Assembly (NCBI GenBank): GCA_016125075.1
Contig: WGMO01000013.1
Span: 62,001-126,000, forward strand
Origin: Terrimonas sp.
Lineage (GTDB): Bacteria; Bacteroidota; Bacteroidia; Chitinophagales; Chitinophagaceae
Length of the DNA stretch: 64,000 nucleotides
Direction of reading: 5' to 3'
Of this stretch, positions 19,563 to 27,414 are shown one piece after another. The notes beneath the pieces were generated by a model. That model was not told the DNA's origin and did no database searches. It worked only from the letters and a program-made list of their open reading frames with translations. How positions within the stretch are numbered: the stretch's first letter is position 1; each line of letters begins with the position of its first letter. Made by a program: the position numbers and the translations under genes.

Positions 19563-20238
19563 GGGCCCTTCTTGCTTTGAGGTAGTTCTTGCGTAAAATA
19601 AAACCCGGAATCAGCCAGGCTGCTATCCCGGCAATACCGGCAAAAAGCATATCATATTCGGAAACCGTGAAACAGGAAATCACAAAAAGGATATAACAGA
19701 TCACGGCACCGATCACCATCGGCCGGCATTTTTCAGTTATTCCGGTTACCAATGTTGGGAAGGCATAGATCAATAAAAAAACAGAACCGAGACTGGGGAT
19801 AAACGGGCTGATTTTTTCATCCGGCTGATTGCCGGAACTAAAATGTTTCACCAGGCCCCAACCCTCCCCGCTAATAATATGCTCAGTAGCACCCGGCACA
19901 ATATTGCCATAGAAAATCAGTCCGAAGATGGTAATTCCAAAAGTGATCCACACGGCATCAGTGGCGATATCGGTATATGATTTGAATTTCTTTTTTTTCC
20001 CCTCGCGGATGGCAATGATCACCTGGGGAATAATTGCCAGTAATACAATCAGCCAGATATCAAACCCGATGGAAAAACCGAAATGGCGTTCCAGGAAACT
20101 CACAATGCCCGCTATACCCACAACTGACCCCCATAAGAGGGCGCTGGTGCCGCTTTCATGATAATCACTTTTTACCCTTTGAATCATTTCATGAATGATT
20201 GAAAGGCTTTCCTGTTCGCTCATTTTATTTTGTTCCAT
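19555..20238 (-). CDS. Conserved membrane protein of unknown function
   Basis: 227 residues: a short charged N-terminal region with a helix (SLSIIHEMIQRVKSDYHESG), then about five or six hydrophobic segments. The N terminus has the same layout as the next protein upstream (SLELIQSMIDKAKDSLSHN), so the two look like distant paralogues. An alternative start at Met6 is possible. The gene overlaps the winged-helix regulator by eight bases, suggesting a regulator/membrane-sensor pair. No function can be assigned. Confidence 0.7.
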   Translation of the reverse strand: MEQNKMSEQESLSIIHEMIQRVKSDYHESGTSALLWGSVVGIAGIVSFLERHFGFSIGFDIWLIVLLAIIPQVIIAIREGKKKKFKSYTDIATDAVWITFGITIFGLIFYGNIVPGATEHIISGEGWGLVKHFSSGNQPDEKISPFIPSLGSVFLLIYAFPTLVTGITEKCRPMVIGAVICYILFVISCFTVSEYDMLFAGIAGIAAWLIPGFILRKNYLKARRAHV

Positions 20239-20257
20239 ATTTCAGATTGAAAATGTT

Positions 20258-20842
20258 TTATTCCTTTATAGATGCATCTTTCAACAAATGCCCGGGAATG
20301 ATATAACTGAAAAGAATGGCAGCAGCCGCAAAGATCATCTGGAAATCAAAGGGGAACCAGATCGCTGTGATGGCCAGGGCCCAATTGGTCATACCCCCGA
20401 TGACCAGCGGTGTAAAATTGAGCATCCGGCCCGAAACAAAGGTACCCAGCCCGTACATGAGGATAAAAAAGGGGTAACAGTTTTCCCAACCCATTTTTAC
20501 AAAAAGCATACACATGACAAAAAAACTGATCCCCATACCCAGCCAGAGAATGGACATACTCTCTTCAACATAGGTTTTCACTTTCCGTTTCCTGTTCTGT
20601 TTGGAAGAATAGTAGATACTGATGCCGGCACCCACAAAAGTCAGGAACCAAACATAATAATGATGGGGGTATTGCCATACCACTTTCAATAAGAACTGTC
20701 CGATGATCGCCGTAAAGGTGATCCATCCCCATAGCAGAAAATAAAACCGGTTGTGGCTGAGACTGTCCTTGGCTTTATCGATCATCGACTGGATCAGTTC
20801 CAGGCTTCGTTGCGGAGAAATGGCATTTTGATCATTTTGCAT
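20258..20842 (-). CDS. Conserved membrane protein of unknown function
   Basis: About 194 residues from the ATG at 20842 (MQNDQNAISPQRSLEL); the longer frame from 20884 would begin with a TTG inside the terminator hairpin before it. A cytoplasmic helix is followed by about five membrane segments. It resembles the downstream membrane protein in its N-terminal helix and overall plan. No named family recognised. Confidence 0.7.
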   Translation of the reverse strand: MQNDQNAISPQRSLELIQSMIDKAKDSLSHNRFYFLLWGWITFTAIIGQFLLKVVWQYPHHYYVWFLTFVGAGISIYYSSKQNRKRKVKTYVEESMSILWLGMGISFFVMCMLFVKMGWENCYPFFILMYGLGTFVSGRMLNFTPLVIGGMTNWALAITAIWFPFDFQMIFAAAAILFSYIIPGHLLKDASIKE

Positions 20843-20864
20843 AATCGGGAGATATGGGTTTATG

Positions 20865-20894
20865 AAAAAAGGAACCGTATTCAATTACGGTTCC
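20865..20894 (-). terminator. Terminator after the 219-residue protein gene
   Basis: A perfect nine-base stem, GGAACCGTA (20871-20879) with TACGGTTCC (20886-20894), is followed on the minus strand by six U. It ends the transcript of the gene at 20902-21561, or attenuates read-through into the membrane-protein genes. Confidence 0.85.
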
Positions 20895-20901
20895 CGACCT
20901 A

Positions 20902-21561
20902 CTAAAATTGGGTGAGAAAATAATTCACCTGGCTTCTTCCCCAATCCGGGTGAATAGGGCTGGCAGGTTTGAATATCTCAAATTCCTTATAGGCTTTCAG
21001 GAACAATTCTTTTGCTTCTGTCTTACTGCCCCCAAACTGCTCCGGGGTATAGAACTTGTCCTGCGCTTCCAGGATATAAACCCGGGGGTTATCGGGACTC
21101 AGTGCTTTTGCCCTGGCCAGGGCCGTGGCGGCAACAGGGCCATAAGTCATATACCGGTTCATGGGGTCGGCCATCATCCGCAGGGAGGCGATCATTTTCT
21201 TAACGACAAAGATCTCTGAGTTATCTTTTTCCATCGCTTCCGCCGCATTCAACAGTTTTTCTGCCTTATCGGCCAGCGGGTCAGTTTTTTCGGGGTCTCC
21301 GCCCATGGCATTGCCGCTACCCATCATATAGCCGGCCATTACATTACTGAAAGCAGCATAATAATAAGGAAGCCATTGGGTTTTTTCCGCATTGGCGATC
21401 CTTTCAAAAGCATTGGCCATATCGATCCAGCCCTCCGCCGTTTGGATGGAATCCAGCATAGCAACTTTTGATTCCATAGCCTTGACAAATTTATCCGGCA
21501 TCTGTGAGTAAGCGATTTGCGTGAGCAGTGCCAGGAGAACGAAAGCAATAATTTTGCGCAT
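20902..21561 (-). CDS. Exported helical-repeat protein of unknown function
   Basis: 219 residues with a signal peptide (MRKIIAFVLLALLTQIAYSQ). The mature part is mainly helical, with TPR-like features (YYAAFSNVMAGYMMGSG, KAEKLLNAAEAMEKDNSEIF, ALARAKALSPDNPRVYILEA). It probably acts in the periplasm as a scaffold. It lies 16 bases after the 2TM gene in a likely operon headed by the TonB-dependent receptor. Confidence 0.72.
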   Translation of the reverse strand: MRKIIAFVLLALLTQIAYSQMPDKFVKAMESKVAMLDSIQTAEGWIDMANAFERIANAEKTQWLPYYYAAFSNVMAGYMMGSGNAMGGDPEKTDPLADKAEKLLNAAEAMEKDNSEIFVVKKMIASLRMMADPMNRYMTYGPVAATALARAKALSPDNPRVYILEAQDKFYTPEQFGGSKTEAKELFLKAYKEFEIFKPASPIHPDWGRSQVNYFLTQF

Positions 21562-21577
21562 GATTGTCGTTTTAATA

Positions 21578-21877
21578 TTAAAGTTGATTGTTTTCTTTTT
21601 TCAGTTTTTCATATTTCTTATCTACCAGGTTGGCCCTGGGAAAGACATAGGCGCTGGCATAATGAAATGCAAGGCCAACACCCCATCCCAGCGCCGGCCA
21701 TACCGGCCAGGGGATTCCCCGGTGATTGACATGCTCACCATTAAAATACCACAACACCCAAAAAAACAGGTTGATGATAATATAGGTGACAAGGTTGCTT
21801 TTAAAGGAAGCCCTCCGCTGAGCAATTTCCCATAGCTGGGGATCTTTTCCTTCGGGGACTTGTTTGTAGCGTGACAT
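21578..21877 (-). CDS. 2TM domain-containing protein
   Basis: 99 residues with two membrane segments (about 30-46 and 58-75) separated by a short loop, preceded by the EIAQRRASFKSNL motif and followed by a charged helical tail (NLVDKKYEKLKKEN). This is the pattern of the 2TM domain (PF13239) family, found in Bacteroidota alone or attached to LytTR-type sensors. Sixteen or seventeen bases separate it from each neighbour, fitting an operon. Confidence 0.85.
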   Translation of the reverse strand: MSRYKQVPEGKDPQLWEIAQRRASFKSNLVTYIIINLFFWVLWYFNGEHVNHRGIPWPVWPALGWGVGLAFHYASAYVFPRANLVDKKYEKLKKENNQL

Positions 21878-21893
21878 AATCGTATTTTTTTAT

Positions 21894-24149
21894 TTAGAGA
21901 TTCATATTAATAACATCATCACTCCTGTCCACACCAAAGCTGATGAACATGCCGATAAACACAAAAGTTTTGGAAGGAGGAACAATCCTTTGTTTACGCA
22001 TACCATCAAATGAATACTGGTAACCATAGGTCTGGTCAAAACCAAAAACATTACTGACTGAAAGGACCAATACCGTAAATTTTTTGGCATTTGTGTTGTT
22101 CAGGTTCGGCAGGTAATTCAGGCTGAAACTGAAATTTTGATAGGCGGGTGTTTTCCCCCTGTCTTTAAACTGGTAACTGCTGGTAGCCCCATCATATCCA
22201 ATATAGTAATAGGGCCTGCCCGTTGCAAAATTATAGGCCGCATTGAAACCGGTTTTCCATTGGCTGACGAATTTCTTTATGATCAGGGAAGCAGTGTGTT
22301 TGGCTGCGAAACTGGGTTGAATGGCATAAGGGAAATTAAGATAATCCCGCTTGGTATCGAGGTAAGAATAGGAAATCCAGTAATCCACATTCTTCAGTGT
22401 TTTCTTGTCCCGCCAGAAAAAATCAAACCCACGGGCATCTCCAAAACCGTTGTTACTGCTGGCTGATTCAGCAGTTCCATTGGAAGCTGTCTTAATAAGG
22501 TCATTGTATCGCTTATAAAATATCTCTCCTCTGAGGGTATAGTCTTTTGACACCAATTGGTACTGGGCGATATAATGTGTTGCCTTCATAAAGGTCAGGG
22601 GTGCAGTGGCCGGCAGGTACCTTCTTTCCGGATTTTGGTAGAATATGCCATAGGCCACAGAAGCCTGGCTTGTTTTACCCGTTTTATAGGCAAGGGAAAG
22701 CCTGGGAGCGATATTTGATTTTTGAAACAATGAAGAATGCTCATAACGACCACCGATCTTGGCGGCAATAGCATTGGTAAGGTAGATATCGGTTTCGGCA
22801 AATGCAGCCCCCAGGTTTTCCCTGATCAGGCCGGGGTACCGGCTATTATCGTAAGCCGTATACATGGAATGATCATCACTAAAGTTATACTCCCCGCCAA
22901 AACGAAGAACAGACAGTCCGGTAAACCTTTTTTCAACCACCATTTTGGCATTGAAGTAATGGCCTTTCAGGTCCAGGGCATAATTCTTAAACTCGAGCCC
23001 GCTGACGACCGTATTGGTATTATCGGCATCCTGCAGGCCCCCCGCTAATTGATCCCTGTTATTTGTGTAGGAAACCCCGGTTTCCAACCGCCATTTATTG
23101 GCAATCTTTTCTTTCCAGGAAAGATTGTGGTACATATTGATATTCTTGAGCCGGAAAATATCCTTATAAGTCAGGGTATCCAGGCTGTTGGTCCGAAAGC
23201 CCAGTTTTTGAGAACCGAATGTTGAATAATATTTCAGGATACCCGTTTTGGATGTTTTAATCCGGAAATTAGCATCTGCATTATGCAGGATGGGCACTTT
23301 GAAATAGTCCTGTCTTTGTTTAATCAGGGCAAAAGCCAGCGAAAGGTCGGTATACCCATAATCAATTCCCCAGGATGATTTTTTATTTTTCGCCAATTGC
23401 TGAAAACCGCCACTGAGTCCGATCACGGAAACCCCCAGGTTGGCAGACGACTGTTCGGGCAGGTCAATAGATTCGAGGATCAGGGCCGAAGAAAGCGCCT
23501 GCCCGTACAAAGCAGAATAACCCCCGGTACTAAAAACAGTTCCTTTAAAAAGAAAAGGGGAAAACCTACCCCGGGATGCGATGTTTGGAGAGCCGGTGTA
23601 AAAAAAGTTATTCACCAGGGTACCATCAATAAAAATTTTTGTCTCCCCGGCAGTGCCTCCTCTTACAAATAATCCCTCCGATTCACCGATCTGCTGGGCA
23701 CCGGGCAGGGATTTCAGGGCTTCGGTAATATCGCCGTTACCGCTTGCTGTTGTTACGATATCGATAGGGCCCAGTACGGTTACCTTTTTTTTATCACTCG
23801 CTTCAAATGTTCCTGCCGTCACCGTTACCGCAGTCAGCTCTGTTATTTCCTCTTTTAAAAGGATATCAATGGTCAGGGTGCCAGGCTCGAGTTTAACCAT
23901 TTGTTCAAAGGGTTTATAACCGATAGCGGAGGCAGTCAATACAAATTCTCCTTTTTCCGTGGTTGTAAAACTATAATGACCGGCAGAGTCGGAAGTGGCA
24001 CCATCATAAGTGTCTTTTAAAGATATGCTTACGCCGGCAATCCCGTTTTTCTTATCCGTTACCCTTCCTTTTATAGTTGTTTGAGCGGATGCCAAATACT
24101 GAAAAGCAGATAAAATTGTGATAATCAATATTTTTTGAGAATATTTCAT
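21894..24149 (-). CDS. TonB-dependent receptor
   Basis: A 751-residue outer-membrane receptor. A signal peptide (about 1-22) is followed by a carboxypeptidase-regulatory-like beta-sandwich (TTIKGRVTDKKNGIAGVSISLK, in two parts, to about residue 105), a plug domain (about 115-225, with GLFVRGGTAGETKIFIDGTLV) and a beta barrel ending in a short aromatic-poor tail. No SusD partner is present, so siderophore, metal or peptide import are more likely than glycan uptake. It heads a run of same-strand genes reaching the winged-helix regulator. Confidence 0.88.
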   Translation of the reverse strand: MKYSQKILIITILSAFQYLASAQTTIKGRVTDKKNGIAGVSISLKDTYDGATSDSAGHYSFTTTEKGEFVLTASAIGYKPFEQMVKLEPGTLTIDILLKEEITELTAVTVTAGTFEASDKKKVTVLGPIDIVTTASGNGDITEALKSLPGAQQIGESEGLFVRGGTAGETKIFIDGTLVNNFFYTGSPNIASRGRFSPFLFKGTVFSTGGYSALYGQALSSALILESIDLPEQSSANLGVSVIGLSGGFQQLAKNKKSSWGIDYGYTDLSLAFALIKQRQDYFKVPILHNADANFRIKTSKTGILKYYSTFGSQKLGFRTNSLDTLTYKDIFRLKNINMYHNLSWKEKIANKWRLETGVSYTNNRDQLAGGLQDADNTNTVVSGLEFKNYALDLKGHYFNAKMVVEKRFTGLSVLRFGGEYNFSDDHSMYTAYDNSRYPGLIRENLGAAFAETDIYLTNAIAAKIGGRYEHSSLFQKSNIAPRLSLAYKTGKTSQASVAYGIFYQNPERRYLPATAPLTFMKATHYIAQYQLVSKDYTLRGEIFYKRYNDLIKTASNGTAESASSNNGFGDARGFDFFWRDKKTLKNVDYWISYSYLDTKRDYLNFPYAIQPSFAAKHTASLIIKKFVSQWKTGFNAAYNFATGRPYYYIGYDGATSSYQFKDRGKTPAYQNFSFSLNYLPNLNNTNAKKFTVLVLSVSNVFGFDQTYGYQYSFDGMRKQRIVPPSKTFVFIGMFISFGVDRSDDVINMNL

Positions 24150-24210
24150 AGTCGTTTCTTATAAACAGGAAACAAAAATAAAGTAGTTTATAATATAAAC
24201 CAAATTAATT

Positions 24211-24241
24211 AAAATAAAGCCAGATATAGAAATACCCGGCT
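24211..24241 (-). terminator. Terminator after T9SS gene ending at 24275
   Basis: A ten-pair stem with some G-U pairs, AGCCAGATAT (24218-24227) with ATACCCGGCT (24232-24241) on the plus strand, is followed in the minus-strand transcript by a U-rich tail. Confidence 0.6.
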
Positions 24242-24274
24242 TTTTATTGATACCCTAAAAGTGAAATTCTTCTA

Positions 24275-25582
24275 TCAGTTCTTGATAATTTTTTGTTGGA
24301 CCGACAAGGAATCCATTGTAGCCCTGATTATATATAAACCGGGATTGAGGTCATACATATTAATATTTTCTGTTTGGCTGGCGTTGCTGTTTCGTACTGA
24401 TTTAACCAGGCTGCCCTTTACATTATAAACCTGGTAGGTAACTTCCTTCCCCTGCCAGGCTGCCGGCAGGGTAACATGTAAATCGCTTGATACAGGGTTG
24501 GGATAGGCGTCGATGGAAAGGGACTGATTGCCTTTATCGATCCTGATCATCCTGACATTTGAATAAACATAAGTTCCATCCATATCCTGCATTTTAAGCC
24601 GGTAATAAAGGATACCGGAAGAAATTGCTGAAACATCATCATTAAATGTATATTCCTTAGGCTGTGAACTGTTGCCATAGGCAAACACAAGTGCGGCGTC
24701 CTGGTAGTGCTTCCCGTCCAGGCTTTTCTCCACTACAAAATGGCTTACATTGATTTCAGAGGCTGTTGACCATTTGAGATTGGCTTTATCTTTATTCAGC
24801 TCAGCTGAAAAAGACATGAGGGTAACCGGTAAGGTATGTGTTGACAAATCAAATTCTTTGAACCAAAAAGAGTTCATGCGCATACCTGCAGAGGTGGCAG
24901 CCCCATTTGTATTGGCACCAATCCTGAAACTGATATGATCTTTTCCAGTGAAAGAATAGGTAGCCATAACTGATGTAGCTGTTGTATCAATATCCTTGAA
25001 ATTAGCAACCGGCCCGCTTATTTTATGATCCTCTCCATTGTTATTGGGATCCGTAAAGTCAGATACCACATTTAAAACATTATCCAATAATAAAGTATTG
25101 GAAGAGTAGGAAATTTTATCAATCCGGTTCATCATGATCCACTCATTCAATGAGGATCCATCGCCGTCGATATCCAGCCCCGTGATCTTGAAACTGCTGA
25201 TAGCAGCTTTATCAAAAGTCCCTGTTTTATAAAAGTGTAAATTAAAATCAACCCACCAGCTCTGACCGGCAGCTACATTTCCAGGAATACCCACTTCAGG
25301 CTGCAATGCTTTACCAAAACCCACACTGGTCATGTCAATGCTATTAACCACAACATTGGGAGCAGACCTGCCTTTTATTTCCAATACGGCATCTATCCCG
25401 GTCGTGACATTGGAAAACCGGTAGGTGGCGGAGTCATGTCCGGCGATACCGGACTCCAGCACTGGATTCTGGAAAACCAATTCAGGAACGGTTTGTGACA
25501 AAGCGGAAAATCCAGGTATTAGTGTAATGAATACAAGGAAGATCTTTACCCGTTTTAAGGGATGTTTACAATAAGTTTTCAT
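24275..25582 (-). CDS. T9SS type A sorting-domain protein
   Basis: A 435-residue secreted protein. After the signal peptide (to about residue 29) comes a beta-rich domain of ~230 residues that also occurs in the next protein upstream (VFQNPVLESGIAGHDSATYRFSNV here, SFTNPVLVSGTDLQVGAVYRFSNV there). A fibronectin-like linker follows, then the T9SS sorting domain (IDAYPNPVSSDLHVTLP to LYIIRATMDS...QQKIIKN). No catalytic residues seen; probably a structural or adhesive surface protein. Confidence 0.85.
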   Translation of the reverse strand: MKTYCKHPLKRVKIFLVFITLIPGFSALSQTVPELVFQNPVLESGIAGHDSATYRFSNVTTGIDAVLEIKGRSAPNVVVNSIDMTSVGFGKALQPEVGIPGNVAAGQSWWVDFNLHFYKTGTFDKAAISSFKITGLDIDGDGSSLNEWIMMNRIDKISYSSNTLLLDNVLNVVSDFTDPNNNGEDHKISGPVANFKDIDTTATSVMATYSFTGKDHISFRIGANTNGAATSAGMRMNSFWFKEFDLSTHTLPVTLMSFSAELNKDKANLKWSTASEINVSHFVVEKSLDGKHYQDAALVFAYGNSSQPKEYTFNDDVSAISSGILYYRLKMQDMDGTYVYSNVRMIRIDKGNQSLSIDAYPNPVSSDLHVTLPAAWQGKEVTYQVYNVKGSLVKSVRNSNASQTENINMYDLNPGLYIIRATMDSLSVQQKIIKN

Positions 25583-25733
25583 AACATAATCTTTAGGGTC
25601 AATGAATTAAAAATTGCCCATAGGATATTCTAAGATTATGTTTTTCGCAGGCTGTGGATACAACTGACTAATAAGCCAGTTAGTTTTGGTTGTTTCTGGA
25701 GATATAAGATTTACACCGGGCGATGATTTAAAA

Positions 25734-25758
25734 CATCCCGGACCTTTTAGGGTCCGGG
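25734..25758 (-). terminator. Terminator after T9SS gene ending at 25786
   Basis: CCCGGACC (25737-25744) pairs perfectly with GGTCCGGG (25751-25758) around a six-base loop, 28 bases after the stop codon. The following U tract on the minus strand is short. Confidence 0.7.
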
Positions 25759-25785
25759 TATGTTTTTACCCTTAGTGAAAAGATG

Positions 25786-27066
25786 CTAATTCTTGATGAT
25801 CTTCTGCTGAGCCACTTCACTACCCTGCTGCACTTTCACGACATAAAAGCCCCTCGAAAGATCATTCATATTAATTATTTCGGTCTGGCTGGCATTGCTG
25901 TTCCTCACTGTTTTCACCATGCTGCCACCCATATTATAGATCTGGTAACTGACTTCCTTTCCCTGCCAGTTGGCCGGAACGGTAATCCTAACATCATTGA
26001 CAACAGGATTAGGATAAGTCGATACATTTAAAGATTCATTCTGTTTGCCGATCCTGATCACCCTGATATCGGAATAACCATATTTGCCATCATTATCCAT
26101 CAGCTTTAAGCGGTAGTAGATGATGCCGGTCGTTTCTGCATTGATAATATCGGTATAACTGTAGTTTGTTTTGAAGTCGGAATTACCAACACCAAATACG
26201 ATACCGGTCTCTTTGAATTCTTTACCATCCAGGCTTTTTTCGATCTCAAAATGACTCAGGTTCTTTTCCCAGAGTGTAACCCAGTTCAGTTCCACATTAT
26301 TCTTCTTCATCATGGCGCCAAAGCTTAACAACTCCAGGGGAAGGGTGGCTGGATTAGGAATGGCAAACCCCTTCATATACAGGCTAAACTTTCTGGTTGC
26401 ATTACCATTACTCGTTTGGCTAATGCCATAATTGATCGAAAAAGAAGATATGGATGTATTGGTTGCCGTGAACATGTTTTCATAGGCACTGGTATCAATA
26501 CCCGCCTTATCAACACCCATCATATCAATACCAAAGAATTCGCCGGGAACCGGTTGTGAAATCGAAATAGAAGTGGTCGTGCTCATATAGGTGGCGAGAC
26601 CACCCTGGCCTACTTTAATTTTGGCAAATTCATATAAAGAGCCGGAGCCATCCACATCCAGGGCCGTGGCATTCAAAGTACTGATGATAGTCGGAACATT
26701 AGTTCCCGTTAAGTAAAATTGAAAAGTAAAGACTGCATAAGACATACCCGCATTACCTGATTTAATAGAAGGTTGAAAGGCATCCTTATAACCGGATCCA
26801 TTTCCATTATCGTCCAGGGTTTGAAGAGTTGCCCCGTTTACCAGGCTATCGATACGCACGGTGGCATCGGTAACAAGATCAACATTTGAAAACCTGTAAA
26901 CAGCACCTACCTGCAGATCAGTTCCGGAAACTAATACAGGATTTGTGAAGCTAAGCCCGCTGCTGAGCATACTTGTCTGTGCCTGTATAGTATTAAAGGA
27001 AAGCAGGATTACTGCCAGAGCAGCAATAAACAGTGCAGAAACTTTTAAGGGTACAAATGCTTTCAT
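25786..27066 (-). CDS. T9SS type A sorting-domain protein
   Basis: A 426-residue paralogue of the downstream protein: signal peptide to about residue 29, the shared N-terminal beta domain with SFTNPVLVSGTDLQVGAVYR, a linker (LPLELLSFGAMMKKNNVELNW) and the sorting domain (STYPNPVVNDVRITVPANW to GFYVVKVQQGSEVAQQKIIKN). Its start is preceded, 91 bases upstream, by a 37-bp element identical to the one before the next T9SS gene. The role is unknown. Confidence 0.85.
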   Translation of the reverse strand: MKAFVPLKVSALFIAALAVILLSFNTIQAQTSMLSSGLSFTNPVLVSGTDLQVGAVYRFSNVDLVTDATVRIDSLVNGATLQTLDDNGNGSGYKDAFQPSIKSGNAGMSYAVFTFQFYLTGTNVPTIISTLNATALDVDGSGSLYEFAKIKVGQGGLATYMSTTTSISISQPVPGEFFGIDMMGVDKAGIDTSAYENMFTATNTSISSFSINYGISQTSNGNATRKFSLYMKGFAIPNPATLPLELLSFGAMMKKNNVELNWVTLWEKNLSHFEIEKSLDGKEFKETGIVFGVGNSDFKTNYSYTDIINAETTGIIYYRLKLMDNDGKYGYSDIRVIRIGKQNESLNVSTYPNPVVNDVRITVPANWQGKEVSYQIYNMGGSMVKTVRNSNASQTEIINMNDLSRGFYVVKVQQGSEVAQQKIIKN

Positions 27067-27156
27067 CTCAAAGGGTATACGTGATCAAATCGGTTTTCAC
27101 TTAGGATCTTGAAAAACTTGAAGCGGATGGTGACCGTATTTCTTCAAATCTGATGT

Positions 27157-27193
27157 AAAAATATACTGCGTTTTTTTACGATGCAAGTTTTTA
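27157..27193 (-). promoter_or_regulatory. Promoter element, copy 1 of a 37-bp repeat
   Basis: Identical over 37 bases to 29698-29734, and both lie 91 bases before an ATG. On the minus strand it contains TTG, 18 bases, then TATATTTT, close to the Bacteroidota -33/-7 pattern (TTTG and TAnnTTTG). It predicts an untranslated leader of about 80 bases. The leaders also share short blocks such as ACCGTATTT and AGGATCT. Confidence 0.65.
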
Positions 27194-27360
27194 CAGGGAA
27201 TTTCCGTAAATATATACGTATTTTATGCATATTTAATTACAAATTAATGTAAATCAATTATTTACAAATAGAAAAATATTCGATAATTATTAAGAAATAG
27301 TAATTTTCAGCCTGATTACCGGTGATTTTTTCCGTGAAAATACGTGGAGAATATGACCAA

Positions 27361-27390
27361 AAATCAAAACCCGGGTAGTATCCCCGGGCT
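27361..27390 (-). terminator. Terminator after glycine-rich T9SS gene
   Basis: CCCGGG at 27370-27375 pairs with CCCGGG at 27383-27388 around a short loop, and the minus-strand transcript continues into a U-rich stretch. It lies 25 bases after the stop of the gene ending at 27415. Confidence 0.75.
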
Positions 27391-27414
27391 TTGGATTGAA
27401 TGAAAAGGCCTGAT

